Position numbers and translations under genes: made by a program. From Xestospongia muta (lineage: Eukaryota; Porifera; Demospongiae; Haplosclerida; Petrosiidae), in NCBI GenBank assembly GCA_963693285.1, contig OY848917.1, positions 4,330,618-4,394,617 on the forward strand: a stretch of DNA of 64,000 bases, given 5' to 3'. Of this stretch, positions 12,672 to 24,600 are shown piece after piece. Below the pieces are notes generated by a model. It saw nothing but the letters and a program-made list of their open reading frames with translations. It did no database searches and had not been told where the DNA came from. Within the stretch, counting starts at the first letter, position 1; each line of letters opens with the position of its first letter.

Positions 12672-15119
12672 GTAACTACCACAAAAGTATAGTACATTGC
12701 ATAATAAATGTGCATTTGTGTATGAGTACACGTGACATGACTGCAACGAGATAGTTTTCTGACAAAGGCTCTCACACATGTTATTTTATCTATAAATACT
12801 ATCATATTAATTGTTAAATCAATGTAGTATTGTATATGTAATGACTGACTTACCTAGTTCTATTATCATTGTTATATTGGGGTCTGTGACAAATGAACCA
12901 CGGATCATTACTTTACCTCCTACTATAACTAACCACACACACTGTGGTCCTATCATGTAGATTGATAGAGAGTGACAAAATCTCTCAGTGACAGAGTCAG
13001 GTAGATTAATCTGTAATGTAAATAGACATAGATATCAGCAGTAAATGGACCACTTAATAAACTGATACAATATATACAAACCTTAGTATTAATTGTACTA
13101 TATTATAACACATCTACTATGTTAAACTAATTTAGTGTGTAAACCTTATTAACTTATACTGTATAGACACTGTATGAGACATGTCATTTACAACTATCAC
13201 TTCTACTTAACAGATACATACTATCATAGAACTGGTTAGAGTGACACATCATGATATACCTTTGTCCATGACTTCTTATTAATATCCAGTATCCAACAGT
13301 CTTTTAGTGTTTTCTTATCATTATCCAGTCCACCTATCACCACTAGCATGGGTGATATTGATCCAGTGATAACACTAGAAGCATGATTGAATCTTTTCTT
13401 TGGCCATTGTACAACGGGGTCAGGTTTAGCTATAGTTTGCCAGTGCTAGATATGGACAAATAAACTCAACTAACGCTCACTATAACATGTTATTAGTCAG
13501 TGTATGAATGATAATATAACATACCAATGTATTGTTGATGATGTCCACTATATATATAGTATTATTTGGTGTGCCATCACTAACTCTACCACCAAAAATG
13601 ACTGCTCTGGTGTTGTATACCATTTCCATAACAAAACTGTTATTAGGTGGCATACACTGTCCACTGATATCAGGTATTGTCCATTCATCTAAAAGTAGAA
13701 AATATTCCATAAGGTATCATATATTAGGAGCCCATAGCCTTGTGAAATTATGAATAAATTAAAAATAGTCATTCACAGAATATGCTTTTGCTTGATGGTG
13801 TACCATGTACTTGCATACTCCTCAATGACACAAGATAATAGCAGTACTTTATGGTAGTGACATGATGTATAACATGAATGCATAATGACAAAGGCTTGGA
13901 GCAGGAATCGCCTACACACTTGATTATAATGCTACATCAATCACTTAGGAGTTGTGTTCGTTTATTTTTAGACAATAAATTAGGGCAGGGTCAAACATGG
14001 AAGCAAAAGCAAAGTTTATTGTTGTAAATTTCCTAATCCCTTTTAGCTTGTTGGTTACAACAATATGCTCTGACTTTATCTTTCTCTTCAGATGATATCA
14101 CAAATGAGCCACTAAACCTGTTTCTCGTGATCTTTGATTGATCCTGACACCATCTATAGTATAGCTCATCTAGTTTATGTGGCTTAATTGACAGGTTGTT
14201 TATGTTTGGGCCCACCTCGTTGTTAACAATAAATGATTAAATTCATTATTGAATAATACAATTTCCAAGATGTCAATGTAACATTTTAATGTGTATGAGA
14301 GATTCCCACTCCAAGCTTTATTTTTTCATCACTATGCATTCCTGTATATAATAATATTGCATAATAAATGAATGTACTCACTTTTGGACATGTTATATAG
14401 ATTCTGTTCATTAGTATGTATTCTACCACTGGGTAACTGAATATACTGAGCTTGTGGTAGTTTTATAGTGGGTGGAGATCCAGCACCACCTATAACAAGT
14501 AGACGTTGTACTCCTCCATACTTAGTCAATATCATATGACCAAAGCCTCTCTTCATCACTGGTCTCCTATCATCTGTTGGCGATATCTGTGTCCAGGTTA
14601 GAGTGGAAGTATCTAGTTCATTGAGACTGTTATGATGACAGTGGTCATGACCACATAGTCCTCCAAAGAAATAGATCTTATTGTTCAATGTAGTACAGGA
14701 ATAACGTATCACTCCTAGAGGTGGATTACCTCTGGTGGGTTTAGTGTCCCATTTACCAGAGGTAATACTGAAAACTTGAACTTGAGATGTCAGTCTCCTT
14801 TTCTCATCATTGTTGTGTACTTCAGGTAAGTTTGGTTGATCACCACTCCACAAATATAGACTGTCACCAATCACTTGAGTGTGATGAGCAGCCCTTACAT
14901 CAAGTTTATATTGTCCTGTCGAGAATGATATGTTCCATATCTTGATGTCAAACATATATTAGAATATATACCAACTAGTTCCACTACAAGAGTTGTGCAA
15001 AAATTATACCAAACTATAGTCAGACTCTCACTGTAGAGAAAGAGAGTCTGACTAACGAGACTACATAACAAGTGTAGATATAATTATATGACATTACCTG
15101 AAGACACACCAGTGGCCAT

Positions 15120-16029
15120 CTAGCTCATATATTCAAAGGGTCAGTCACGCGAACGAAGCCCACTTAAATTACTTAATATTCATTCATAATCATAAAGTCG
15201 TCACGTGATTGTTCGTGAATCATCTGTCATGTATTGCTTTATATTATGATAATGGTGTAATGAAATAATATTCAAGGTAAGATAGTCTGTTAATGAAGCT
15301 ATTGTTGCATTGAGTATGGATTGTGCTAGACTTATAATGTGTTTTGTCTTGTCTTCTTAGATGTTAAGCATGTGTTACAATAAAATTCAGAAGTGGGAGA
15401 ATGTTTGGTCTACAGGTCCTATTGATTGTAAGTGAAATTATCATAATTGTATATTTGGATCAAGGAATATTGAAAGACAAAACATGTTTAATGTATACAT
15501 TCTTTGGGTTGATAAATGTATCAATGATACCACTCTTCACATAAGTCACACTGTATCATATTCATTTGTTGTAGAAACGTTTTTGCATAATTTACAAGTC
15601 CATTCACATTTCTTTTCATTTACTATATCAAAAAACATGTAAAATAATTCTTTACATTGCATATTTTGATATAACTCTCTGTAGTAATTCATACCAGGTA
15701 TGATCAGTGAAATAATGCTTCACATCATTAATGATATTGTCATTGACTTCATCTGGTAATGATGTTAAAAAGCTATTTGTTGTAATTAGTTGTCAATGTT
15801 GCAACAAGGTTTCGATACTTCTTTAATTGACAGTTATGGCTAGATTTTCTATGACACAAGAATTATATATAGTGTAGTAACAAATTCATTGTTCATGTCG
15901 CCACTGTAGTATCACGTATTATCCTCAAATTTTTGTGCGTAATTACGCATGCAGCAGCTTTTCATTGTTTACAGTGTAAAATATGCGTGTATACAGTGTT
16001 TATTTAAAAGTTAGATTGTTTTAGCTCAT
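15120..16029. other. Intergenic, upstream of the Kelch-kinase gene
   Basis: AT-rich. It contains the presumed minus-strand promoter (start codon at 15119), including a short stretch of higher GC around 15130-15210. No motif can be named, and no gene or repeat is recognised. Confidence 0.4.
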
Positions 16030-16945
16030 GTTTTTGTTGTTGATATAGTGATTTTTGTTGATAGAGCTTTACAATGTTTTCGTGCTGAGAAGAATGGTTT
16101 TTGTAGAGATAGTGCTTTGTTTGCTGGTTCATTTGATATTCTGTTAAACCTAGATGATATTTCTATTATTGACTTCAACAAGATTTAATGCTGCTGTTAT
16201 ATTCTTTCTTATTTGTTGCAGGATATCTTCATCTGTATATTGATCTAATAAGGTATATCGATGATTCATATCTCTCTGTATGTCTTCTTTCATAGCAACT
16301 GTTGTAGTGTATTCACCTAAGACTTTTACTTTATGGAATATTTCCTTGTTCCAAACATTGAGTGATTTTATAGGGACATTTAATGGTTCTACTGGAATAT
16401 GATTCAAGTGAGAGTTTATATACTTAATAACAAGGTGAATATGACACATTGTTACATTGAAAAGAGAGTTGGGACATGTACATGTATACTTGTGTATACA
16501 AATGTTGCATTCCTTATAATGTATGTTGCAATTTTGACAAATTGTTGATTCTTGATGTTGTAGTGGTTTTCAAGTTTTAATGTAGAGGTAACTGTCCATT
16601 CATTACACTGAGTTTCTGCTACAACTTGTATTGAAAGCTTTATATGCTATATAGTATGTAAATATCTGTTGTTGATGATACCTATTTGATAAGACGTCTT
16701 CCCTTCTCTAATTTTATTTGTCTTTCAAAAGCTTTGTCTTTTGGTATCTTCATGAGCAGATGAATACATTTATCTACATGTTGATTGATTTTGCCTTTCA
16801 TATACAAATAGTTTAGTGTTTGATGGAATGGTTCAACATACAAGTTAGTGTTGATACCAGCTATTTTTCTGTAACATGTAGCACACTGATGTTTGTGTTG
16901 ACTATACTCTAGCTTGAAGTTTGTCTGTCACATCTATTGTTGGTA
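16030..16945 (-). pseudogene. MULE-like / SWIM zinc-finger transposase relic
   Basis: On the minus strand, about 16930-16690 reads NTNLYVEPFHQTLNYLYMKG then KINQHVDKCIHLLMK and FERQIKLEKGR. This resembles the segment before the zinc finger in MULE-type transposases (recalled). After a frame change, about 16555-16430 reads CNICIHKYTCTCPN then SLFNVTMCHIHLV, a SWIM-like CxC...C-H finger in which the usual C-x-H spacing is altered. Further C-terminal sequence runs to 16150 (LGEYTTTVAMKEDIQRDMNH). Frameshifts between blocks and no start codon mark it as a relic. The catalytic core was not found. Confidence 0.5.
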
Positions 16946-17458
16946 ATGGAACTAATTATATTGGACTAGTTGAAAATGCATTAATCACCTCGGACATCAT
17001 ACTCACTCTTTTTCAGGTAACATCACTTTTTGCAATGAATTTTTGATTACATCTTATAATGTATTGTGAACATATTAATAGTACTGTTTATGTCATACCT
17101 GCATAGCTACTTGTAGATTTGTTTGGTTACTTAGATCTGGACAATCCATATTTTAGACATCCAACTGTATTATGTTAAATATACATTATATGTACATTGT
17201 GTTCTTACTAGTAGTAATTATTGTAGTTTCAGTTAGTTTGTGTACATTGGTGTCACTTATGATTAAATTAATGTCAAAAGCACTAATATTGACTATAACT
17301 ACCTCTCTTTGATTTGAAGAAGAACTTAGTAAGAAAATCATGGGCATCTTTTGATTACCTGGAGACCAGTGTGAAATGAATTCTATAAAATATGCAATTT
17401 GCTTCATATTAGTTTTTAAAATTACTGTTCGGTTGATTGTAGATCTCTGTTGGCTGTA

Positions 17459-17720
17459 TCACTTAGCACACTCATGCATGCAGAGATTCTGCAAGTCTTT
17501 TATCAAGCATATGCAGCATAATGTAGCTAAGAGTACATTTATATCATTATGATATTGACAATAACAATTCTTACTGCATTCTTTATGTTCATTTATATAT
17601 TCTTGTAGGAGAGGAACATGAAGGATTGCCTGAAGTGTTACATTTGCAAAGAGAGTGTTTCCTAGATTTGTTAATCTCGAGGGAAGACTCAAGTTCATCA
17701 CAGCTCTCAGTAATCCAAAC
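17459..17720 (-). pseudogene. Ubiquitin-specific protease (C19) N-terminal fragment, catalytic Cys missing
   Basis: The fragment reads SRLTNLGNTLFANVTLQAIL then HVPLLQEYINEH. This matches the Cys-box of ubiquitin-specific proteases (GLxNLGNTCFxNxxLQxLxxxP), except that the position normally held by the nucleophile Cys is Leu. CxxxC and a hydrophobic segment follow before a stop at 17459. No His box or remaining catalytic domain is found downstream. It lies on the same strand, just upstream of the MULE-like relic, so a transposon-captured fragment is one possibility. A non-catalytic paralogue exon is another. Confidence 0.55.
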
Positions 17721-17859
17721 TGAGCTTAGTATTATGTGTATTATGTTTTATTACTGTTTATTATTCATTAAAATGTCATATAATAATCGATGGAAGATCA
17801 TGTCCATTGTAAAATTAAGTGGCTTGTTCGAATTGAGCCACTCCCACACCTTTGTGTGA

Positions 17860-18644
17860 GCTGATTATCACATGATCACTTACACAATGGATGCATGACT
17901 TGTATGTATGGATGCATAAATATGTTGTCAATTTTTAAAGACTTTGCTATGAAATGAAGTAACATATGACAGCTCTAGGAGACCACAGAGCTGAGTTTAA
18001 TAAATTTAATTAATTTGTTTTGTCTTCTATTGTTACAACTCTATTGATCAGGGTTTAACACTGGTAGTTATCAAAAGGGATTAATTGGATTCAACCAATT
18101 ACTTTATAGAGAAAGTGGAACTACCTTCTACAAAAAAATTTGAGATAAATTTTGTCTGTTACTAATGAAGTATTACTGTGAATGATTGATAGATTGGAAA
18201 GTGAACCAGAGATTCATCAATGATATAAGCACATACTGTAGTGGTTTTATGTCACCAGATGTTCCTGTGGAGGAAATGTCTGGAGACTCAGTTAATAAAA
18301 AACTGCTCTTACACAGGTTTATACAGGGCCAATCATAATGGTTTTCGCATGCTATGTTATTGTGTCATTGCTATTAGAGTGCTGTAGTCAGATATTTTGT
18401 TATCAAACTTTACAAATATGGAAAGTTTATTTTCAATGGAATGTAATAATATTATAATAACATTGTTGTACACGTTTACAAATTACAAATGATTCTTGAT
18501 ATCAAGATTAGAAGAATCATAGTGTGTATAGTGGCTCACAGTAGGTAGTACATTTTAATACACTGCACTGCTGGCCATATAATTGATGCATAATAATAAG
18601 GGGGTAAAAATACAAAATTAATTTTTAAAATAAAAAGAATAATT
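17860..18644. other. Intergenic, nothing recognised
   Basis: AT-rich sequence between the protease fragment and the 3' end of the second adhesion GPCR. No repeat structure or coding signal was seen. Confidence 0.4.
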
Positions 18645-21600
18645 TCAAACTTTTTCACTTTTTAGTGAAATGTTGTCTTCACTGTCACTGATATCCATAG
18701 TAGTCTTGTTTTGAACAGTTGTTCTTTCATCTTGTTGTTGAATGGACTCATCACTACCTGACAGAGAATTAGTAAATCCATTTTGAAAGAATGTTTCATC
18801 CTCCTCCTCCTCCTGGACTGTTTGTAGATCTGGTGTGTTACTCAATGATTCTATGCTGTTCTTTTCCCTGTCTGCCAAAGGATATCGACTTCGTTTCTCC
18901 ACATAATATTTGAGAGAGTCCATGCGAACACCTATATAAGTGATAGATGTATAAGCAAGATTGATAATAACAGTTGCTGACCTCCATTAGAAAATGATCC
19001 ATTTTTAAAGGTTGATTGCGTTTTACCTGATGTTGACTATAACAAAACAACGAGTCATATCAAACAAAGATATCTTTAACAATTAAATTTACCAGATCAT
19101 ATTTCTTTCTCTGATTGCTAAAACAGCAGGATGTTAATTTAGACCACACTTTTTCACTTCTTACCACATGAAGAAAAAAAACAGCAGCACCCTACAACAT
19201 CAAAGAATATAGAATATCTAGTGACAAAACTATAGTACAAGACATCTATAAGATAAAGCTTCAATAAGATGGAGGGAAATAAGTAGTTACAACAAGCGTT
19301 AACCCTTGATGCCAGACCAATATGTGTTCACATTACAAGGAATAGTGCTCTCATTCTGCATGTTAATCAATAATTAAATACCTGTAGGCTATTTAGGATA
19401 GTAAAAATCCAAGCAAAGAATTGTGTGTTTTCATTGACAGCTAACAGACCACACAACCAAGTGAGACCAAGCAATGGAAGAAGTATAACAGCTCCTTTTA
19501 ATAGACCACTAAATAAACAGTAAAAATAAATTTTGTCAAGTTATATGAAGCTTACATGACTAAATGTCTGTTCTTTTTCCGTTTAAATTGTCTAGAATTT
19601 TGCTTACTCTTTGATCTCCATAAATTACATAGAACCAAAACATAAAAGACAGTATTAATCTGTGTGTATTGACAAATTAAGATTGTTCAAGAGATATTTA
19701 CTCACAATAATTATAATAATCATAGGAGCTACAAATGCCCAGATAACACCACTATTGAAAGAGAGCCAACAGCTAAATAGAAATAGAAACAATTAGACTA
19801 TAATATTACACATGCATGCAATAAATAATGATGTTAATGACTTACTACACAGATAATGCTCAGTCTTAGGAGAAATTATTATATGATTATAGTACTTCAT
19901 ATACAAACAATATTATTTGTGATTAAATTTACTACAAAAGGTTTCCTTTATCATCTTCTACACCATAGTTTTCATGATCAGCAACAAGACCAATAAAGAC
20001 AGGGAGTAAAGGAGTGACTGGAACAAAGGAGACCAAGGTTTGTAAAAATTGATTGTTGTCATTATGGATAAACTTATATGTACATGTAAATAATAAAGCT
20101 GAAAAATCAAAAAAATTGTTGGCAGTTATATAATGCTTACTCCATCCTAGCAGTAAAAAGAACCACCATCTCTTGGCCATTGTTGAAAATACCACTACTA
20201 ACATTAAATATAACATTACACCTTCACATAACATCCAACAAAATGAAGCGAGGAAGAAGTAGTGAAGAAGTGCAGCTACAAATGTGCATCCAATCTGAAA
20301 ATGAGTTTGCATTTTTTAAGTAGCACTCATATACATGTACCTTTTCTCTGCTTGCTAGATCTACTCCAATAGCAAAAACACAATACCCACAGAACAGGGC
20401 TAAAGCCAAATTAAGATGAATGAAATAATGTGTAGATTGAAAGAGACGCTTGCTAAATTAAAAAAAAGTACTTAAATGCAAAATAATTATTTTTTGTTGA
20501 GAGTTAAAATTTAAAAAAGTCAATATTTAGAAAAATGATGACAACAAACCTACCATTGAGCACAGAAAAAAATTATTGTCAGAAGGAGGCATGCCATTGA
20601 TACTCCACAACCAATGTATGAAATAATACTCAAAGCTTCCAGGTTAGTAGGTGGAATAGCCTATACAATAATTAGCACATGTAAGGTCAACGGTACATAA
20701 TCCTTATTATCTATTATTTTAATATTCTTATCATTTTTTACAAGTTTTAGAATTGCTCCTTGTTTGAATTCAGTGTAGTTTTCACACAACACATAAACAT
20801 AATGGATGCTCAATACAAATTTGTGCCTGTTTAAAAACCCTCTTATTTCTATATCTGGACTTACAGTTACTCCTCCTGCTACATCTGCTAAGACAGCAAA
20901 GGCAGTTAAATGATAACAATGACACTTAACAAATGTTTGTCCTTCACTGTCATTAAAATAATGAGCTGTAGTTACTCCATCAGTAGACCAAGTCCCCTCT
21001 CTATTATCATAAAATTAAAGATAGCAATATGAATGACAATAGATAATTTATATTGTTGCACTCACTTCACGTTCCAGTAAACACATTGATATTGATATTC
21101 TGTATGATTTATCTAAGTGATTAATGGCAGATGCAATTCAGTCATTCTTTGAAAGCATGCAATCTTATCTAAAAATACTATACCTCATCAACTGGAAAAG
21201 TAATGTTCACAGGATTTTCAGAATAGACAGTAGTGTTTGATACTTGACCAGACCAAACTGAAGATACTGGATATGATAAATTACTAAAGCTAAAGAATTT
21301 AAAAAAACACTTGTCATAGAAAAGAAAGAGATATATGCTATGGCTACCAATGTCCTTTACTTACTTGTTGTAAGTGATTAGAAAGTTCTCTATGTTTTGA
21401 AAGTGTATACTCACAACAGGAATTATTCCATTATGATCATCTAAAGACAATTATACAATATATACATTCATTACTTGGTCTAAGTTTTCATGAACAAACT
21501 GAGATAAAATGTAATTATTAAATACCAATATTTATGGTAAGTATCATTAGCATCTGACTATATCACTTATATTATTTGTAACTAACTTTGTGCCCCTTTA

Positions 21601-24600
21601 GCCAAAACTTCCTTCGGAATAACAATGTATGATGATCTAGTTGAGGATGAGGATATGTTTTTCAAACTTCCAAATGTCAATGAAGTGTTTTGTGATGCTC
21701 TGTACTGCTTTGATCTTATATCTATCAATTGTGTTGAGAATTCAGTCAAAAAAATACCATAAATTATTCATAATTACAAAATTGTTGAACACTTACTTAT
21801 ATTAGTTCCTTTCATTTCAAGATCTTCTGTTATATAGGCATAGTACAGTCCATAATTGTCAATGTTCTCTAATAATATTGTACTACTGTAACTATCCTCC
21901 TATAGTAACATATAAACAGTAACACGATCGTTTCTTTAGTACAGTCTAAATTGCCACAGTATGTATATTCTTCATATATAGAATAGCTAAAACGTTTGTG
22001 ATCTTCAGCATTCCATGCATTTATGATCCACATGTGTTGATTATGTTCTTACCTCTTGAAGAGCTTGCCAACCATAACGATTATTACTGGACAACATACT
22101 ATCAAATATGTCTATAATGTCCTGAATAAGAGAAGAAGTTATGCCATTCTAATGAAAAATGTCTTACCAAAGAGCTTGCTATGTCTGCTAAGGAAGTATC
22201 ATTGGTGTATTTCAATGACCTAAACAGAAGTTCGATAGTCCCACTTAAAATTACATTAGTGTTGTTTAGTGTTCTAGGCAGTGACAGTATTGATACCAGA
22301 GAGGAATCAGTAAATGTTGATTTTATATCGTTAATAATGTCTTTGACATCTGATAACTGTCTTTGAACAGAGTTCATAGATGCAAAGACAGTAGATGCCT
22401 AGAAATATATTACTTTAATATATCAAACCATTCTATTCATACCCTGTTTAAAAAACTCTGATATTCCTGTGGAAGGCAGTCAGAGACATCAGGAAAATGC
22501 CATCCTATTGTGGAACAATATCTTCTTGCTCTACCTTTTGAGAACATAAGCATCATGAAATGCATAGGAGATGCACAAACCAAGAGTATCTGCAAATCCT
22601 GGGCAGGGTTGCTCATCTGTTTCTCCATAACGAGTGTTAGCCCAAGTTATACCCCAACGTAAATCAACACTAAACGGACATCCAAAATATCCTATGAAAG
22701 TTAAAATGTAAACTTGGTAAACCAACTTTACTAATTTTTTGTAAATTATTAAATTTTATTAGTACCGAAATTTTAGCAAATTGACTTAAAGTTTACTTTA
22801 TGTATTGAAAGATACAATAATCATACAACACAATATAAATTATTACTCTTCCTAGAATTCCTCAAACAGAGGAAACACTCTCTGTGGCTCTACCTATCAA
22901 ACCTCAACTGTTTTCATTCTTTATACTAAATTTACATAGTGGGACTCATCAAAAGATTCCATATTTTGCAGACATAGTCTTCACTTCTAGCTTAAGTAGG
23001 CAACAAGAGTTACCCATAAATACTAAACAGAGATGGACATCACATATCAAGGTTGGTACTCTGCAGGCTTGGAAGTCAGAGGTTGACAGTACAGACGAAT
23101 CAACTGAGCACTTATCTCTCACCCAGAACCCAACAATTATTTAAATTTTGTATTATTTACACCCTCAAATTGGCATGCTTATATCCAGTAACTATATTTA
23201 GCAACAAACCCGGAATTGATTCACACGAAGTTGATTCTTGTGTAGGATTATAAACAAGAACACAATTATCCTATAGAACAATAGAATAATAATCCAATGC
23301 TAACTTTAATACCTGTAAAAGGACATTAAGCACTATTGTTTATCTCATCCTAACCTTTATACAGTATGTTTCTGTACTATTTTCAGTACATGAGTCCAAT
23401 GGTACATCAGGATATAAATCTCCATCACTGTCCAGTGTACATAAAATGCCATCACCAACATAAAATGAAATACACTACCAAAACAAAGATACAAATAACA
23501 AAGATGTTTGTTATATCAACAACAATTGCCCTATGTATTGCTTTGTTTATTAATGGAAAGAAATCTGAATTAATTATTATATCCTATTTTGAACATGCAT
23601 GCACAGATGATACACTTTATTAACATCAACTTACTTGGCAGACTCCATCATTAGAGCACTGACATGGATTGGAATATCTACCCACACATACATTAATGAT
23701 CAGAGTATCCTCTTGTCCAGGTTGACAGAAGCAAGAATCTAATAATAAACCACCACACATGAATCATTGATAATAATTTATTTACATACTTGTTATTGTG
23801 AAGACATACAATCCATTACTTGATGGTAATGTCATGAAACCAGCAAATTTTATCATTGATTGCAGTTCTGTCATAAGTGTGTATATTTCTTGCTCATTTG
23901 AATGATTGAATGAAGGTAGAGTGGCAGTAATATCAATTAATTTATACACTGAATATGAGATAATCTGCGGCACAATCACATCTGAATACTCAATGTTATG
24001 ATCATGAAGAAGAGTTGTAGTCTACAATGAAAGATGTAAATTTAATTGTGTTAATCAATTACTTATATTTTCACAAAGACTCTCTTCCTATTTATTATTG
24101 AGAATCATATAATTATTTAAGTGTGCTTTAAATACATATGAATAGTTAGTGTTTACTTACCTGGTTTATAATACTTGACATATTGCTTTGTAATGAACTT
24201 TTGCTGACTCCGATGAACACAATCCATATGTGAATAAAGTCATTAATAATCTTCACACGACAATCACTATAATCTACAGGTTCCCAATCACCATTACTAT
24301 TACAAAATCTAGTTGCAATGCCTCTAAAAAGCTGACCATTAATGAGTCGACATTTCTTAGTAACTGTTGTTGAGGAAGGCGTGCTAGTCCAAATAGTACC
24401 ACCCATAAGATCTGTAGGACATTCGACTACAGAAACACGAAGTTATTAATATAATAGACAATTATGATAATAAATCATAAAAAATTATATATATGTTGTT
24501 ACAAATGTCACTCTAAACTACATATGTGCTACTGCATGTTGCCTTGTGAGATTCATAGATCATAGAACTTTGCTTACAAAAAGATTATTCATTATGCTTG

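Larger units (their letters stand above)
9515..15119 (-). pseudogene. Kelch-repeat / coiled-coil / TKL protein kinase with disabling changes
   Basis: Exons read 5' to 3' on the minus strand: 15119-15098 (MATGVSS), about 14948-14382, 13688-13525, 13445-13260, 13010-12854, 11280-11005 and 10507-9515. The first four give Kelch blades (YSCTTLNNKIYFFGGLCG, HMILTKYGG...LLVIGGAG, NTRAVIFGG, MLVVIGGLDND). A Gln-rich coiled coil follows (YRQQLQDSQRLLQESQE). The kinase has a Gly loop (GDGSYGKV), VAAKSL lysine, HRDISSPNVLL catalytic loop, DYG in place of DFG, and AAPE. In the last exon a TGA at 10403-10401 interrupts the coiled coil, and a one-base frame change near 10238-10247 separates the WFVGKEEVTMT linker from the Gly loop. 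The exon 1/2 junction keeps frame only with a TG acceptor; the canonical AG at 14941 does not. It is read as recently inactivated. Sequencing error or a polymorphic allele is the alternative. Confidence 0.75.

Noticed and set aside
14033..14215. 60-codon minus-strand frame inside a kinase-gene intron
   Set aside because: No acceptor or donor fits the flanking exon phases, and the exons on either side already join in frame.
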